From assembly GCA_937922655.1 (NCBI GenBank), contig CALAJH010000012.1:1-64000 (forward strand): a stretch of DNA of 64,000 nucleotides, written 5' to 3'. The notes beneath the pieces were generated by a model. It was not told where the DNA came from. It did no database searches and saw only the letters and a list, made by a program, of their open reading frames with translations. Position numbers and translations under genes: made by a program. Shown here piece after piece: positions 36,611 to 46,280 of this stretch. Numbering within the stretch: position 1 is the first letter of the stretch; each line of letters begins with the position of its first letter. Source of the stretch: an uncultured Bacteroidia bacterium (GTDB taxonomy: Bacteria > Bacteroidota > Bacteroidia > J057 > CALAJH01).

Positions 36611-37975
36611 TTAGCGGGTTTTGCATAGATGGGCGGCTTTGCCGTCCGAAGTAGCGAAATACAACGCCCCGCCAAAGCTTATCGGCATATACGGCGCCTC
36701 CAAATTTTTGGGCAATTTCCACAAGCGTTTGACGAAGTGCGTCGTGCCATCGGTTTGCCAAATTTCACGTCGATTTTTGAGGTAAAAAAAAGCGTTTTCG
36801 CCAACGGGAATCAACCATTCGGGACCGTCTTCGGGCGCCACGACTTTGAGCAGTGTTGCGCCGCCGAATCCCCCGTCGGTAACATAGACCCCTCGGCCCG
36901 ATTGTTTTTCGACGTAAGCGGTGAAATAGGCTTTGCCGCGCTCGGTGGCGGTCAGCTGTTCGGGATTCGAACCGACGGGACCGGGATAAAGGTCTTCGGT
37001 CATGACGGTGCCGGCGAGGGTGCCGTCGCTTTTCCAGAGTTCGCGTCCGTACTTGGGGGCGTTGGCGGTGAAAAGAAAGCCGTCCCTGTAAAGCGTGAAC
37101 TGTTTGGGCGCCGACCCCGTCCGGCCGGGGAAAAGTTCTTTGAACAGTTGGGTGCCGTCTTCGGTACCGTCGGTAATCCAGAGTTCGCGTCCGTTTTTTC
37201 CGTCGTCGGCGCTGAAAAAGACCTTGTTTTCGTAAACGGTGAGGCTTTCGGGTTCGGAACCGCCTTTACCCGGATAAATATCCTTGACCAAACGGACGTC
37301 GACGCCGTCGGTAAAACGGAGTTCGCGTCCGTGGACGGGGTCGTCGGCCACGAAAATAACGCCGTCTTTTACGGAAACAAATTCTTTTGGATTCGACGAG
37401 CGGTATCCGGGTAAAAGGTCGGCCAAAATTTTGGCGCTTTTTTCGTCGCCGACAAACGGTTCCCATCCGATTTTTCCCGTGTCGGCGGCGAAAAAGATTT
37501 TGCCCCGCAGATAGGTCAGATGTTGCGGGTAACACACGCCGCAACGTTTTTTGCACAAAGTGACGATTTTTTCGGCGTCGGTATAACCGTCGGTGCGCCA
37601 AAGTTCGTTGAACGAGGGACCGGCGGTAAAAAACAGACCGCCCGGATAGGGCGTGAGGTTGTCGATGTGGGGACTGCCGGCGGGAACGGCCGTCGAATAC
37701 ACGACGGCGGGACGCTCCATGCCGATTTTGAGCCGGTTGAGTTCGGCCAAACGGTTGTTGCGCGAGACGTAATAGAGCGTTTTTTCGACAAGGGTCGGAT
37801 GTTCAAGGATGACGGAAAAAGCACCCGCCTTCGGTCCGCCCGGATAGCTTTCCACCACCGTTACCGGAGCTTTTTTCCCAAATCCTTTTTCGGGCGTTTC
37901 GGCACGCAGGGGGTGGGGTTTTTGTCCCACCGCCCTCAACGGAAGCGCGATTAACAATAGGACGACGAACTTCAA
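36611..37975 (-). CDS. ELWxTDGT-repeat secreted beta-propeller protein
   Basis: 454 residues if TTG 37975 is the start (MKFVVLLLIALPLRAVGQ signal); the open frame reaches TTG 38077 and no ATG is available. About seven repeats of the form GxELWxTDGTxxGTxxxxDxxPGxxGSxPxxLT follow, as in ELWRTDGYTDAE, GRELWITDGTEDGTQ and GRELWKSDGTLAGT. A CKKRCGVCY cysteine cluster is unusual. The repeats probably fold as a propeller exported to the periplasm or surface. No sorting domain is visible at the C-terminus. A TAACTTTG element at 38082-38075 could be the promoter. Confidence 0.75.
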   Translation of the reverse strand: MKFVVLLLIALPLRAVGQKPHPLRAETPEKGFGKKAPVTVVESYPGGPKAGAFSVILEHPTLVEKTLYYVSRNNRLAELNRLKIGMERPAVVYSTAVPAGSPHIDNLTPYPGGLFFTAGPSFNELWRTDGYTDAEKIVTLCKKRCGVCYPQHLTYLRGKIFFAADTGKIGWEPFVGDEKSAKILADLLPGYRSSNPKEFVSVKDGVIFVADDPVHGRELRFTDGVDVRLVKDIYPGKGGSEPESLTVYENKVFFSADDGKNGRELWITDGTEDGTQLFKELFPGRTGSAPKQFTLYRDGFLFTANAPKYGRELWKSDGTLAGTVMTEDLYPGPVGSNPEQLTATERGKAYFTAYVEKQSGRGVYVTDGGFGGATLLKVVAPEDGPEWLIPVGENAFFYLKNRREIWQTDGTTHFVKRLWKLPKNLEAPYMPISFGGALYFATSDGKAAHLCKTR

Positions 37976-38117
37976 TCCGGTTAGTTTTTCGTTCTCAAAT
38001 AAGCGGACAAATTTCGTACCGCTCGCCGGCAAATCCAAACGGCAACGGTGGATAAGTCGAAAATCAGGCCGGGGCAAAGTTAAGACGACTTAACGCCTTA
38101 TAAGTCGTACGGCCGTT

Positions 38118-38435
38118 TTACGTTTTTTGCACATCGGTGGGATAGAACATCGAAACGTCTTCGACGGCCAAAATCGGCAACGGCCCGTAGACGTGGGGAT
38201 AATTTTCCCCCGCCGCCTCGACGTACTCTTCTTTATATAGTTCTTTTATACGTCTTTCGACGATGTGAAGCGTCAATAACTCGGTTTGTCCGGGAAAATG
38301 GCGGCGGACGACGGCTTCCATCTGCCGTTTGAAACAGCAGTGAATGAAGCCCTCGCTTTTTAGCGACGGCGGCTTGTAAAAACCCGTATCCAACGCCTTT
38401 TCCCATGCCTCAAGGTCGGCAAAGTGGTAAATCAT
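38118..38435 (-). CDS. DUF952 family protein
   Basis: 105 residues. It has the DUF952 pattern: MIYHFADLEAWEKAL, a GFYKPPSLKSEGFIHCCF motif, LLTLHIVE, and NYPHVYGPLPI. The family is small and cytoplasmic; its activity is not established. The ATG overlaps the stop of the MltD-like gene by 4 bases, so the two are translationally coupled, with the transglycosylase first. Confidence 0.88.
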   Translation of the reverse strand: MIYHFADLEAWEKALDTGFYKPPSLKSEGFIHCCFKRQMEAVVRRHFPGQTELLTLHIVERRIKELYKEEYVEAAGENYPHVYGPLPILAVEDVSMFYPTDVQKT

Positions 38436-40279
38436 CCCTTGACCTTCAATTTTTGCCCGATTTTGACGTTATAATCGCTCATGCCGTTCCATGTTCGCAA
38501 TTCTTCGACGGTCATACCGAACTTTTTGGAAATCGAGTACATGGTTTCTTGGGGTTGGACGGTGTAATAGGTGAATTTTCCTTGCGGCGACGCGGCGGCG
38601 GTGGGTGCGGGGTTCACCGATTTGACCGAACTTCGGTCGACCAATTGGGGTGTAAACTCCTCATGGAACGGTTCGACGGGAAAGTGGGCCGTTGTTTTCG
38701 GAACTTCAGGATAATCGGGCGAAGGGACGGCATCGGTCGGCGATTCTTGCGTGGAGGCATGGATTTCTTGGGTCGGCGTCGTTTTCGTTTCAACGACGGG
38801 CGGCGGCGCCGCGGCGGCGGTTGCGGTTTTTTCTTGGTCGCAGGATTTGCAGGGTTGTTCTTTGGGAACGGTCAGGTAAACGATGGGGGGTTCGCCGTTG
38901 GGGCGGTAGTCGCGCAAGTATATTTTTTGTCCTTCCAAGAGCATTCGATTGGCGTCGTCCATGCGGTTGTAGTTCATAAGCAAATGGACGTTTTTTTTGT
39001 ATTTTATGGCAATTTCGTGTAGGTTTTCCAGTTTGGAGGCGACGTGGACGTTGGCTTTTCTCGGTGGAACGAGCAGAATGAGTTTTTTGGGCGGGTAGTG
39101 CAACTCTTCTTCGGTGAGTTGGTTCCATTTTTGCAGTTTTTTGAGCGATATACCATGGCGTTGAGCGATATCGACGAGGTTGTCGGCCGTGGGGTGGGGT
39201 ACTACGAATTCACGGTCGTAGTAAGGGTCTTTTTCGATGGGCAGTTCACGGATTTTGGGGGCCGGTGCGACGGACAACCCGGATTTTTTGGAGGTAAAAA
39301 ACACTCCGTTGTCCGGCGCGGGGGATTTGTTTTCGTGGGAATGTTTTTTGTGCTCGCTTTTGGGGGGTTCGACGGTAAGGTCGGCCAAGGTTTTTTGCGG
39401 CAGGGGCGGTCCCGATTCGGGGCCGTAGGCCTTTAAGAACGGGTCGGGACGGTGGGCGTAAGTCCCTTCCTTGCGTGGAACGTAATAACTGTACGTGCCG
39501 TCGGCGGGGATGGTATGACTGCATATCCACAGGTTGTACGCTCTAAATTCCTGTAAATCCACGCCGTTTTTTTTCGCCAAATTGACCAATATGCGTTCCG
39601 AACCCTCGCCGACGACGTAAGGTTCAAGCCAAACCAACGGCTCGATTTTTCCGAAATACGGTTCGAACGCGATTTTGTGGGCGATGGCCTTTTGCGCGTA
39701 CCAATGCAAACCCTCGGTAATCACCATTTCGTCGGCGCCAATGTATTGGGAATCAATGTAGGGCAAGGCTCCCGTTCCTCCCGTGTAATACGAAATAACG
39801 GCGTAGACCCAGTTGGCGTGGCGGCGATAATTTTTGTAAAAGTAACGCGCGGCGCCAATCGACGAACGAAAAATGTGTTTGCGCTCGTCAACGACCTCGT
39901 TGACCTCGAGTTTGACTTCCCGGGCCGAAAAATCCTTGAACTGCCAAAAACCGACGGCGTTGGACGTCGAAACGGCGTCGCCTTTCAGACCGCTTTCCTG
40001 TATGGCGATGTAGCATAGGTCGGTGGGCGCGTTCAGTTGCTTGAAAGCGTCCATGATGTAGGGCATAAAGGTCGCGGCGCGTTCAACCAGAACCCGATGG
40101 TGAAGTTTGTTTTGCACCAAGTGGTCGACGCGCATTTGTATCGCGGCTCGGCCCTTGTCCGTAAATTTGAGCTTGGTGCCGCAGTATATCATTTCCTTAG
40201 GCACGACGAAGTCGGGTTCGGCCGCCCGTAGGCCGACAAACGCCCAAACCAACGCCGCCGTCGTTATCGCTCGTCTCAT
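38432..40279 (-). CDS. MltD-like lytic transglycosylase with LysM repeats
   Basis: 615 residues. A signal peptide (ends GLRAAEPD) precedes a SLT transglycosylase domain with catalytic Glu95 in AIQESGLKGDAVS and GFWQF at 110-114. A long linker follows, with LysM-like modules near 385-430, 435-475 and the C-terminal 45 residues (YTVQPQETMYSISKKFG...WNGMSDYNVKIGQKLKV). It cleaves peptidoglycan glycan strands in the periplasm, making 1,6-anhydromuramic ends. The Pro/Thr/Ala-rich linker before the last LysM is long. It precedes the coupled DUF952 gene. Confidence 0.92.
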   Translation of the reverse strand: MRRAITTAALVWAFVGLRAAEPDFVVPKEMIYCGTKLKFTDKGRAAIQMRVDHLVQNKLHHRVLVERAATFMPYIMDAFKQLNAPTDLCYIAIQESGLKGDAVSTSNAVGFWQFKDFSAREVKLEVNEVVDERKHIFRSSIGAARYFYKNYRRHANWVYAVISYYTGGTGALPYIDSQYIGADEMVITEGLHWYAQKAIAHKIAFEPYFGKIEPLVWLEPYVVGEGSERILVNLAKKNGVDLQEFRAYNLWICSHTIPADGTYSYYVPRKEGTYAHRPDPFLKAYGPESGPPLPQKTLADLTVEPPKSEHKKHSHENKSPAPDNGVFFTSKKSGLSVAPAPKIRELPIEKDPYYDREFVVPHPTADNLVDIAQRHGISLKKLQKWNQLTEEELHYPPKKLILLVPPRKANVHVASKLENLHEIAIKYKKNVHLLMNYNRMDDANRMLLEGQKIYLRDYRPNGEPPIVYLTVPKEQPCKSCDQEKTATAAAAPPPVVETKTTPTQEIHASTQESPTDAVPSPDYPEVPKTTAHFPVEPFHEEFTPQLVDRSSVKSVNPAPTAAASPQGKFTYYTVQPQETMYSISKKFGMTVEELRTWNGMSDYNVKIGQKLKVKG

Positions 40280-40583
40280 ATTTCAAATGCCAATTTACGA
40301 CAAAAATCGACGTCCGAGCCTTTTTTTGTACCCCGTTATTACCGGCTTTGTCCTTGCTTATGCCCCGTATTATCCACAAGCGGCGTCGTTCACAACTTTG
40401 GATTCCGCTGCAACGGCTAACGACAGCCGTTCCCGACATCCTAATTTATTAGTTGGTTGTTGTTTTCATCCGTTCGGATTTTTCGTCGGGGTACGCTACC
40501 AAAACGTCAACTTCGGTGGGGAAATTGTAAATTCAAGGCGTGCAAGAGGTTCCGTTGTCGAAAAGAACCGTTTGGGGTTGTTG
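40280..40583. other. Intergenic, no gene seen
   Basis: 304 bases between two minus-strand genes. It contains a short hairpin AACGGCT/AGCCGTT at 40412-40431 with no T run. No TAnnTTTG element was found directly before the transglycosylase start. Confidence 0.4.
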
Positions 40584-40895
40584 TTAAATCTCTTCGTATT
40601 CGGCGTCGGTGGCGCGTGCGGCGTAACTTTTGGGGTCGTCGGGGGCGTAGGTTTCGTTTTGTAGGGGGATGGTAAGCTTGGTGTTGGGGGTTAATTGAAT
40701 TTCCTTGACGCTGTGTTTGTGAACGTCCTGATGCAAATTTTGGGCCTTGACAAACTCTTTGGCCATTCTTCGAGCGATGCGTTCCAAAAGCCACAAGGCG
40801 ATGCGCTGTCCCCAGAGCCGCAAAACCAATACGCCCGCCAATACAAAAACGGCAAGGGCAATCAGAAAGTCATAAATGGTGATAACGGCCGGCAT
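40584..40895 (-). CDS. Small single-pass membrane protein (possibly DUF4834-like)
   Basis: 103 residues. A single hydrophobic helix (about 8-26) is followed by a positively charged amphipathic stretch (RIARRMAKEFVKAQ) and an acidic tail ending ATDAEYEEI. The plan resembles small Bacteroidota membrane proteins of the DUF4834 type, which end in a similar acidic DxxYEEI segment, but this is a loose match. A TATATTTG element lies 16 bases upstream, supporting expression. Function unknown. Confidence 0.6.
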   Translation of the reverse strand: MPAVITIYDFLIALAVFVLAGVLVLRLWGQRIALWLLERIARRMAKEFVKAQNLHQDVHKHSVKEIQLTPNTKLTIPLQNETYAPDDPKSYAARATDAEYEEI

Positions 40896-40910
40896 TTACG
40901 CTTTTGGACG

Positions 40911-40918
40911 CAAATATA
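40911..40918 (-). promoter_or_regulatory. -7 promoter element of the small membrane protein gene
   Basis: TATATTTG on the minus strand, perfect TAnnTTTG, 15 bases before the ATG. No TTG at normal spacing. Confidence 0.45.
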
Positions 40919-41136
40919 CGGCGGCCCGCCGAAAAATCGCCATACTTTGCCCAAAACCAATACCCGCCCCCCGTTTACATCCCGCTTTTTTGAGAAAGCG
41001 GACGGACGCGTAATCGTAGCGTATTTTCGGGAACGGTATTTCAACGTCGATTTTTGACGTTTGGCGAAAATTTTATCGGAGTTTTCAACCAAAAGCGTAA
41101 TTTTAAGGTTTGAAACGCAGGTGGAAGACCGCGAGT

Positions 41137-44100
41137 ATGGTCAAACTTCTAATTTACGCCGCAATAGGTGCGGGGATGTTTTGTAAGTTGGCGCAAGCCC
41201 AACCGGTAAACGACCCTTGTGGAACGCCGATGGTCATGAACGTCGGCGCCAACGCCGTCGGCACGTTCACGGCGCAATCGACGCTGACCAACGCCACGGC
41301 GCAAGCCGGGGAGTGGTTTACGGACGTGCAAACGACGGCGGGTCATACCGCCCGCACGATATGGTTTCGGTTCGATTTGCCGGCGGCGCGGCAAGCCGTC
41401 GTTTCGGTGAGTTCCAACCAAATTTTGGCGCACGAAGCCGGCGTTACGGTGTTCAAAACGTCGGGGCCTTGCCCACCCGGACCCAACGAGTATTTGGCCG
41501 CCGGTTTGCCGTCGATTCAAAGTTTGGGCGAAATATTTACCACTACGGGTTGTTTGCCGCCGGGAAACTATTTGATACAAGTTGCGGGCGGCGCCAACGT
41601 TTCCGGAACCATCAACGTTTCTTTGACCCTTTCGCTCCCCAATCCCCAATACGACCTTGCGGCCGCCGCCCTCAATTTCGGAACCGTCTCGGGTACCACG
41701 CCGTGGTACAACTACGTCTTGGGTTGCCATTCGACCGAATCGGGCGAACCCGCCTGTCCCCTCGCTGCCGGTTACACCCAAAGCTCGTGGCACGTCTTTT
41801 CCACCGACGTTTATCTCGACCGCTTGATTTTTGAACTCAACGCCCTTACCCCCGGCGTTTACCCCTTCACTTTCGGGTTCCAAATTTATCAAGGCGACTG
41901 CCGCACCCAAGCCTTTTCCCAATTGATTCCCGTCGGCCCGTGCCAACTCATTACCCACGAATCGGACGTAAACACTCCGCAAAACCAACAAACCTGTACC
42001 CTTTTCCCACAAACAATTTATTCGGTGCAGTTGTTTTTCCCTCCGCTGTTTCGTTCGGAGGTGCGGGTGCGCTTGCGGGAAAGCGGCGTTTTTCCGGCGC
42101 AAGGAGCCAATCCCGCCAACCTTCCCGGCTCCATGCAGTTGGGCGAACTTCAAAACGGCGTCCCCGTTTCCATTGAGGACGTTCTCGGATGTACGGCTCT
42201 CATGACCGAAAACTCCTGCGGCGCCAACATGCCCGACTTCACCGTTTTTCAAGGCGACACCTTCCGTTACAACACGTGGACGACCTTCACCCTTTCCGAC
42301 GACGGCATGCTCAACGTCCAAGTTACCCCCCAAAACGCCCTGATTTTGCTTTATGCGGGCGATATTGCCGCCGTATCCGACTATTGCAATTTGCCCCTGA
42401 TGTACAACCTTTCGATGGAAAACGAAATATGCAACGTACCGCCCAACGTTTACAGTTTGCAAATATTGACGCAGGAACTGGGCGAAACGGTAAACGTTAC
42501 CATCGAATATTTAAATAGTCCCGGTTTTTATTCTCCGCAAAACCCGGAGGTCATCGGCAGCGTCATCGAGTTTTCGGAAGGTACGGTGGATTACTTTTCC
42601 TGCGAACCGATGGCGTTGTCGCAAATACAAAGTTTGATATTTGGCGCGGCGGGCGAATTTCCCGGAGCCTACTGCGACCCGCCCGAATGCGACGGCGTTT
42701 CTTACGGCCTTTGCCCCGGCGAATACATGCTTTGCGATTCGACGTACAACCGTTTCATTTTCCGCAAATTCCGCTTAAACCAGCCCAAAGCCATAGAAAT
42801 TAAAAACACTTCCGGCAGTTTTCCTTTCGTTTTCATGCGCGGGGAAATCGACGACCCGCAACAGACGCTGTTTTTAATGACGAGCTGCACCGAATACTAC
42901 CGTACCAATCCCTGTGAACCTTTGCCGGCCGGTTGGTATTCGGTCGTTAGTTTTGGAAAAAGCATCAACGTCGGTTCGCCGACCAACGTCCAGATTTCGA
43001 TTTTGGATATTACGGACTTTCCCGTTTCGCAATTCAACGTTCCGGAAAACGCCGCGACGTGCAACGCCGGCCTTCCATTGCGTTGGCAAGTGGTGCAAAC
43101 GGGCGAAAGCGTCCGTTCCTACCGCACCTACAACCAAGTGAACGGTGTACCGTCGGAGTACGTCGGTTGTACGGCGGACACCCCTTACGTCCACATTCGT
43201 CCCTGTTGCCCGTCGTGGTTTTACAACCGCGTTTCGCATTACGTCTTTTGGCTCGACCAAGAATCGTACGTGCTGCTCAATCCCGCCGCCGGCGATACCA
43301 ACGTGCAATACAAACTTTACGCCGGCAACGCCCGTCTCAACCCCGAAATTCTTTTGACCGACGACGCGGTGATACAACCTTGCCGGCGGTGCAACTACAC
43401 CGAATTTTGCCGCTTGCAACCCGGTGCGTATACCCTTGTCATGTTCATTCATGAAAACCTCATCGCCGCCGCGCCGATAAACCCGACAATACTCGTGGAC
43501 CGGGTGGCGCCCTCGCGCTACGACCACGCAAGCCGGGCTTACGACGCCGGACCTTTGCCTCCCGGAGAATGGCTTGAAGCCGAAGCCGACTTTATTTCCT
43601 GCGCAACCGGTGCGCAAGGCTCCGACCCGCCCATCGCTCCCGGAGCTTTTCCCAACCTCTGCGAAACCGGACTTTACCCTCCCGACGGTCCCGACACCCC
43701 GTATCCCATGCCCGCCAACACCTACCTTTACCCCGATTGGTTCCCGCCCGACACCGTCGTTTGCGGTTCCAACCGTCGCAATTTGTGGTACTCGTTTCAG
43801 GTACAGGCGGCGGGACACGTCGAAATAAAAGTGGACCGTCTCACTTCGGGCGTGCCGCCTCTGCCTTTTTCCGTTTGGCGGGCAGAGGAAATGAACGGCG
43901 CCCTTCCGCTTACCCAAACCGAGATAGATTCCACGGAGGCGCAAGGACTTGTTTTCATCGCCAACAACCTCGAATCCACCAATTCCTGTGTTTTTACTCC
44001 CTCGCTCAATTTTTATCAGTCAAGTTGCGACCCTGTGCGTTACTTTTTGTTGGTGGACAACCGCAGTTTGTTTACGCACAAGGTGCGTCCGACGTTCCGG

Positions 44101-46278
44101 TTTATTCCCGACGTGATTTATCCGGGCGACCTGTGTACGGGGGCGGTGGGATTGGAGTTGCCGTCGGCGCCGTCGAACGCCGCCGCTTCCACGCAGGTGC
44201 AGTGCCACACGATAGGCGAAGGTTACGGCGAAGACGGTTCGAACATGGGGTGTTTGGGCGAGGCGGGCGCTTTGCAGTCCACGTGGTTTAGGGTGAGCGT
44301 CGGAGGCGAGGAGTATCAACGATTCAATTTGTCGTTCGCCGTCAATACCGCCGCGCCCTTGGCGGCGTTCCGGGTCTTGTACGGCGACTGTTCGGCGATG
44401 ACCCCCTTTCAATGTGGCGCCGCCGCCGGATTTACCGTAACCTGTATGCCTCCGGGCGACTATTACATTCAACTTGTAACTCCGGCGGGTACGACGGGCG
44501 AAGTCGAACTGACGGCCTCGTCCGCCCTCACTCCCGACCAAAATTGCGAACGCGATTTACCGCCCGTCGTCGCAAGTTTTGCCTACACCACCGACTGCTC
44601 TTCGACCGAGGTACGTTTTTTGAACCAATCCTCTTCGGGTTCGAATATCGTTTATGAATGGACGTTCGACGTCGAAGGCGGTTGTTGCGGATTTTCGACG
44701 GCCAAAAATCCGCGTGTATCCTATCCCGTTGCCGGCGAACCCAAAACCTATCGCGTCCGTTTGAAAGTGCGAAACACGCAAACCAACGCCGAACGCGACA
44801 CCTTTATGGACGTGGCGGTTTATCCCCCCGTCGGCGCCGTTGAAATTGCGGCCAACCGTCCGTTGTGCGACGGCGGCCAAATCGAGCTTTTTGTACCCCC
44901 GGGTTTTGCAAGTTACTTGTGGTCGACGGGACAAACCCAAAACGTCGTTCAAGTTTCCGAACCCGGCGTCTATTCGGTTACGGTCACTTCGGCCAACGGC
45001 TGTTCCGCCACGACGGAGCGAACGGTGTCGTCCTTTGCGTCCCCGGTCGTAGAAATCGAACGGACAAGCGCCGACTGTTCGGACGGTTATACGGCTTGCT
45101 TCACGGCCCGTGTGAACGGCGGCGTTCCTCCCTACGTTTACGCATGGAACGGACAAGTCGGCACGGAAATTCAATGTCTTTCGACGGGAACCCACCAACT
45201 GACGGTAACCGACGCTTCGGGTTGCGCGACCCAAACGACGTGGACGGTGGCGGCTCCGCCCGATCCGCTTCCCATTCTCGTTTCGCGTAAAGAATACCTT
45301 TGTCCCGGTGAAACGACGGTCTTTTCCGCACCCGAAGGGTACGTTTACGAATGGCGGGACGCTACGGGGCAAATTGTTTCCCAAATGGCGCAAGTTGTGG
45401 CGGCGCCGCCGTTTTTTGCCACCCTCGCCGTAACGAATTCGGGAGGATGTACGGCGCAGGCGGACTTTCGCGCCGAAATTTTGACCGAATCCGTCGTTCG
45501 CGTGGATAAACAAGAGGTTTGTGTGGGTCGTCCGATGCGTTTGTCCGCCGTTATGACTACCGTCGAAGGGGATACGCTCCAAGGTTTCGACATCGCATGG
45601 ATAGATGAAACCACGGGACTTGTTTTCGGGCGGGGGGCCGAATTGTGGTTGACCGACGCCGAAGGCGACAAAAACTTTCGCGTCGAAGGCACGTACCGGA
45701 CTTGTCCCGTACCCGCGCCCGTTGGCGTCGAAGCGCGATTTTTGTCCACGCCCCGGGCCGATTTTACCCATTCGCCCGAAAAAATCGAAACGCCGGACGG
45801 CAAAACACATTTCGCGAACTTGACGACGGGCGCCGACTTCGATTCTTTACGTTTCGAGTGGACGATGGACGGGAAATCTTACGTCGTCGCCGAACCGACC
45901 CATATTTTTTCCGAACCGGGATTGTACCCCGTCCGACTCATCGCCACCCACCTAAACAGCGGTTGTGCGGATACAATTATAAAAACGGTGGAAGTCGTCA
46001 AACTTATCGAAAACGTGTACGTTCCCAACATATTTACCCCCAACGGCGACGGCGTCAACGACTTTTTTTCCGTCAAAATATTGGGTTTTGAGCGCTTGGA
46101 AATGGAAATATACGACCGTTGGGGAACGATGGTTTTTTCGGGCGCCAACAATTGGAACGGAAAATTTTTGAACAAAGGCGAAAATTGTCCGGCGGGCGTG
46201 TATTTTTACGTGGTTAAAGCCTATCGGTTGGACGGAAGAGTGTTCCATCGGACGGGCAGCGTTACCCTAACCCGATAA
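41137..46278 (+). CDS. Giant T9SS type B surface protein
   Basis: 1713 residues from ATG 41137; the longer frame starts at TTG 41110. A signal peptide ends AGMFCKLAQAQ. The N-terminal two thirds hold large, Cys-rich beta modules of unknown fold with PPGxY and PAGWY turns. Near the C-terminus lie a PKD domain (from about 44566, FAYTTDCSSTEVRFLNQSS), SprB-like stretches (VNGGVPPYVYAWNG) and a second PKD-like domain. The last ~85 residues are a type B sorting domain with PNIFTPNGDGVNDFF, a YDRWGTMVF strand and CPAGVYFYVV. It is exported by T9SS and probably attached through a PorP/SprF partner. The next gene begins 2 bases later. Confidence 0.88.
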   Translation: MVKLLIYAAIGAGMFCKLAQAQPVNDPCGTPMVMNVGANAVGTFTAQSTLTNATAQAGEWFTDVQTTAGHTARTIWFRFDLPAARQAVVSVSSNQILAHEAGVTVFKTSGPCPPGPNEYLAAGLPSIQSLGEIFTTTGCLPPGNYLIQVAGGANVSGTINVSLTLSLPNPQYDLAAAALNFGTVSGTTPWYNYVLGCHSTESGEPACPLAAGYTQSSWHVFSTDVYLDRLIFELNALTPGVYPFTFGFQIYQGDCRTQAFSQLIPVGPCQLITHESDVNTPQNQQTCTLFPQTIYSVQLFFPPLFRSEVRVRLRESGVFPAQGANPANLPGSMQLGELQNGVPVSIEDVLGCTALMTENSCGANMPDFTVFQGDTFRYNTWTTFTLSDDGMLNVQVTPQNALILLYAGDIAAVSDYCNLPLMYNLSMENEICNVPPNVYSLQILTQELGETVNVTIEYLNSPGFYSPQNPEVIGSVIEFSEGTVDYFSCEPMALSQIQSLIFGAAGEFPGAYCDPPECDGVSYGLCPGEYMLCDSTYNRFIFRKFRLNQPKAIEIKNTSGSFPFVFMRGEIDDPQQTLFLMTSCTEYYRTNPCEPLPAGWYSVVSFGKSINVGSPTNVQISILDITDFPVSQFNVPENAATCNAGLPLRWQVVQTGESVRSYRTYNQVNGVPSEYVGCTADTPYVHIRPCCPSWFYNRVSHYVFWLDQESYVLLNPAAGDTNVQYKLYAGNARLNPEILLTDDAVIQPCRRCNYTEFCRLQPGAYTLVMFIHENLIAAAPINPTILVDRVAPSRYDHASRAYDAGPLPPGEWLEAEADFISCATGAQGSDPPIAPGAFPNLCETGLYPPDGPDTPYPMPANTYLYPDWFPPDTVVCGSNRRNLWYSFQVQAAGHVEIKVDRLTSGVPPLPFSVWRAEEMNGALPLTQTEIDSTEAQGLVFIANNLESTNSCVFTPSLNFYQSSCDPVRYFLLVDNRSLFTHKVRPTFRFIPDVIYPGDLCTGAVGLELPSAPSNAAASTQVQCHTIGEGYGEDGSNMGCLGEAGALQSTWFRVSVGGEEYQRFNLSFAVNTAAPLAAFRVLYGDCSAMTPFQCGAAAGFTVTCMPPGDYYIQLVTPAGTTGEVELTASSALTPDQNCERDLPPVVASFAYTTDCSSTEVRFLNQSSSGSNIVYEWTFDVEGGCCGFSTAKNPRVSYPVAGEPKTYRVRLKVRNTQTNAERDTFMDVAVYPPVGAVEIAANRPLCDGGQIELFVPPGFASYLWSTGQTQNVVQVSEPGVYSVTVTSANGCSATTERTVSSFASPVVEIERTSADCSDGYTACFTARVNGGVPPYVYAWNGQVGTEIQCLSTGTHQLTVTDASGCATQTTWTVAAPPDPLPILVSRKEYLCPGETTVFSAPEGYVYEWRDATGQIVSQMAQVVAAPPFFATLAVTNSGGCTAQADFRAEILTESVVRVDKQEVCVGRPMRLSAVMTTVEGDTLQGFDIAWIDETTGLVFGRGAELWLTDAEGDKNFRVEGTYRTCPVPAPVGVEARFLSTPRADFTHSPEKIETPDGKTHFANLTTGADFDSLRFEWTMDGKSYVVAEPTHIFSEPGLYPVRLIATHLNSGCADTIIKTVEVVKLIENVYVPNIFTPNGDGVNDFFSVKILGFERLEMEIYDRWGTMVFSGANNWNGKFLNKGENCPAGVYFYVVKAYRLDGRVFHRTGSVTLTR

Positions 46279-46280
46279 AC

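Noticed and set aside
44557-45810. 417-residue minus-strand open frame in the type B adhesin
   Set aside because: Antisense to PKD and SprB-like modules of the adhesin; no domain in its translation.
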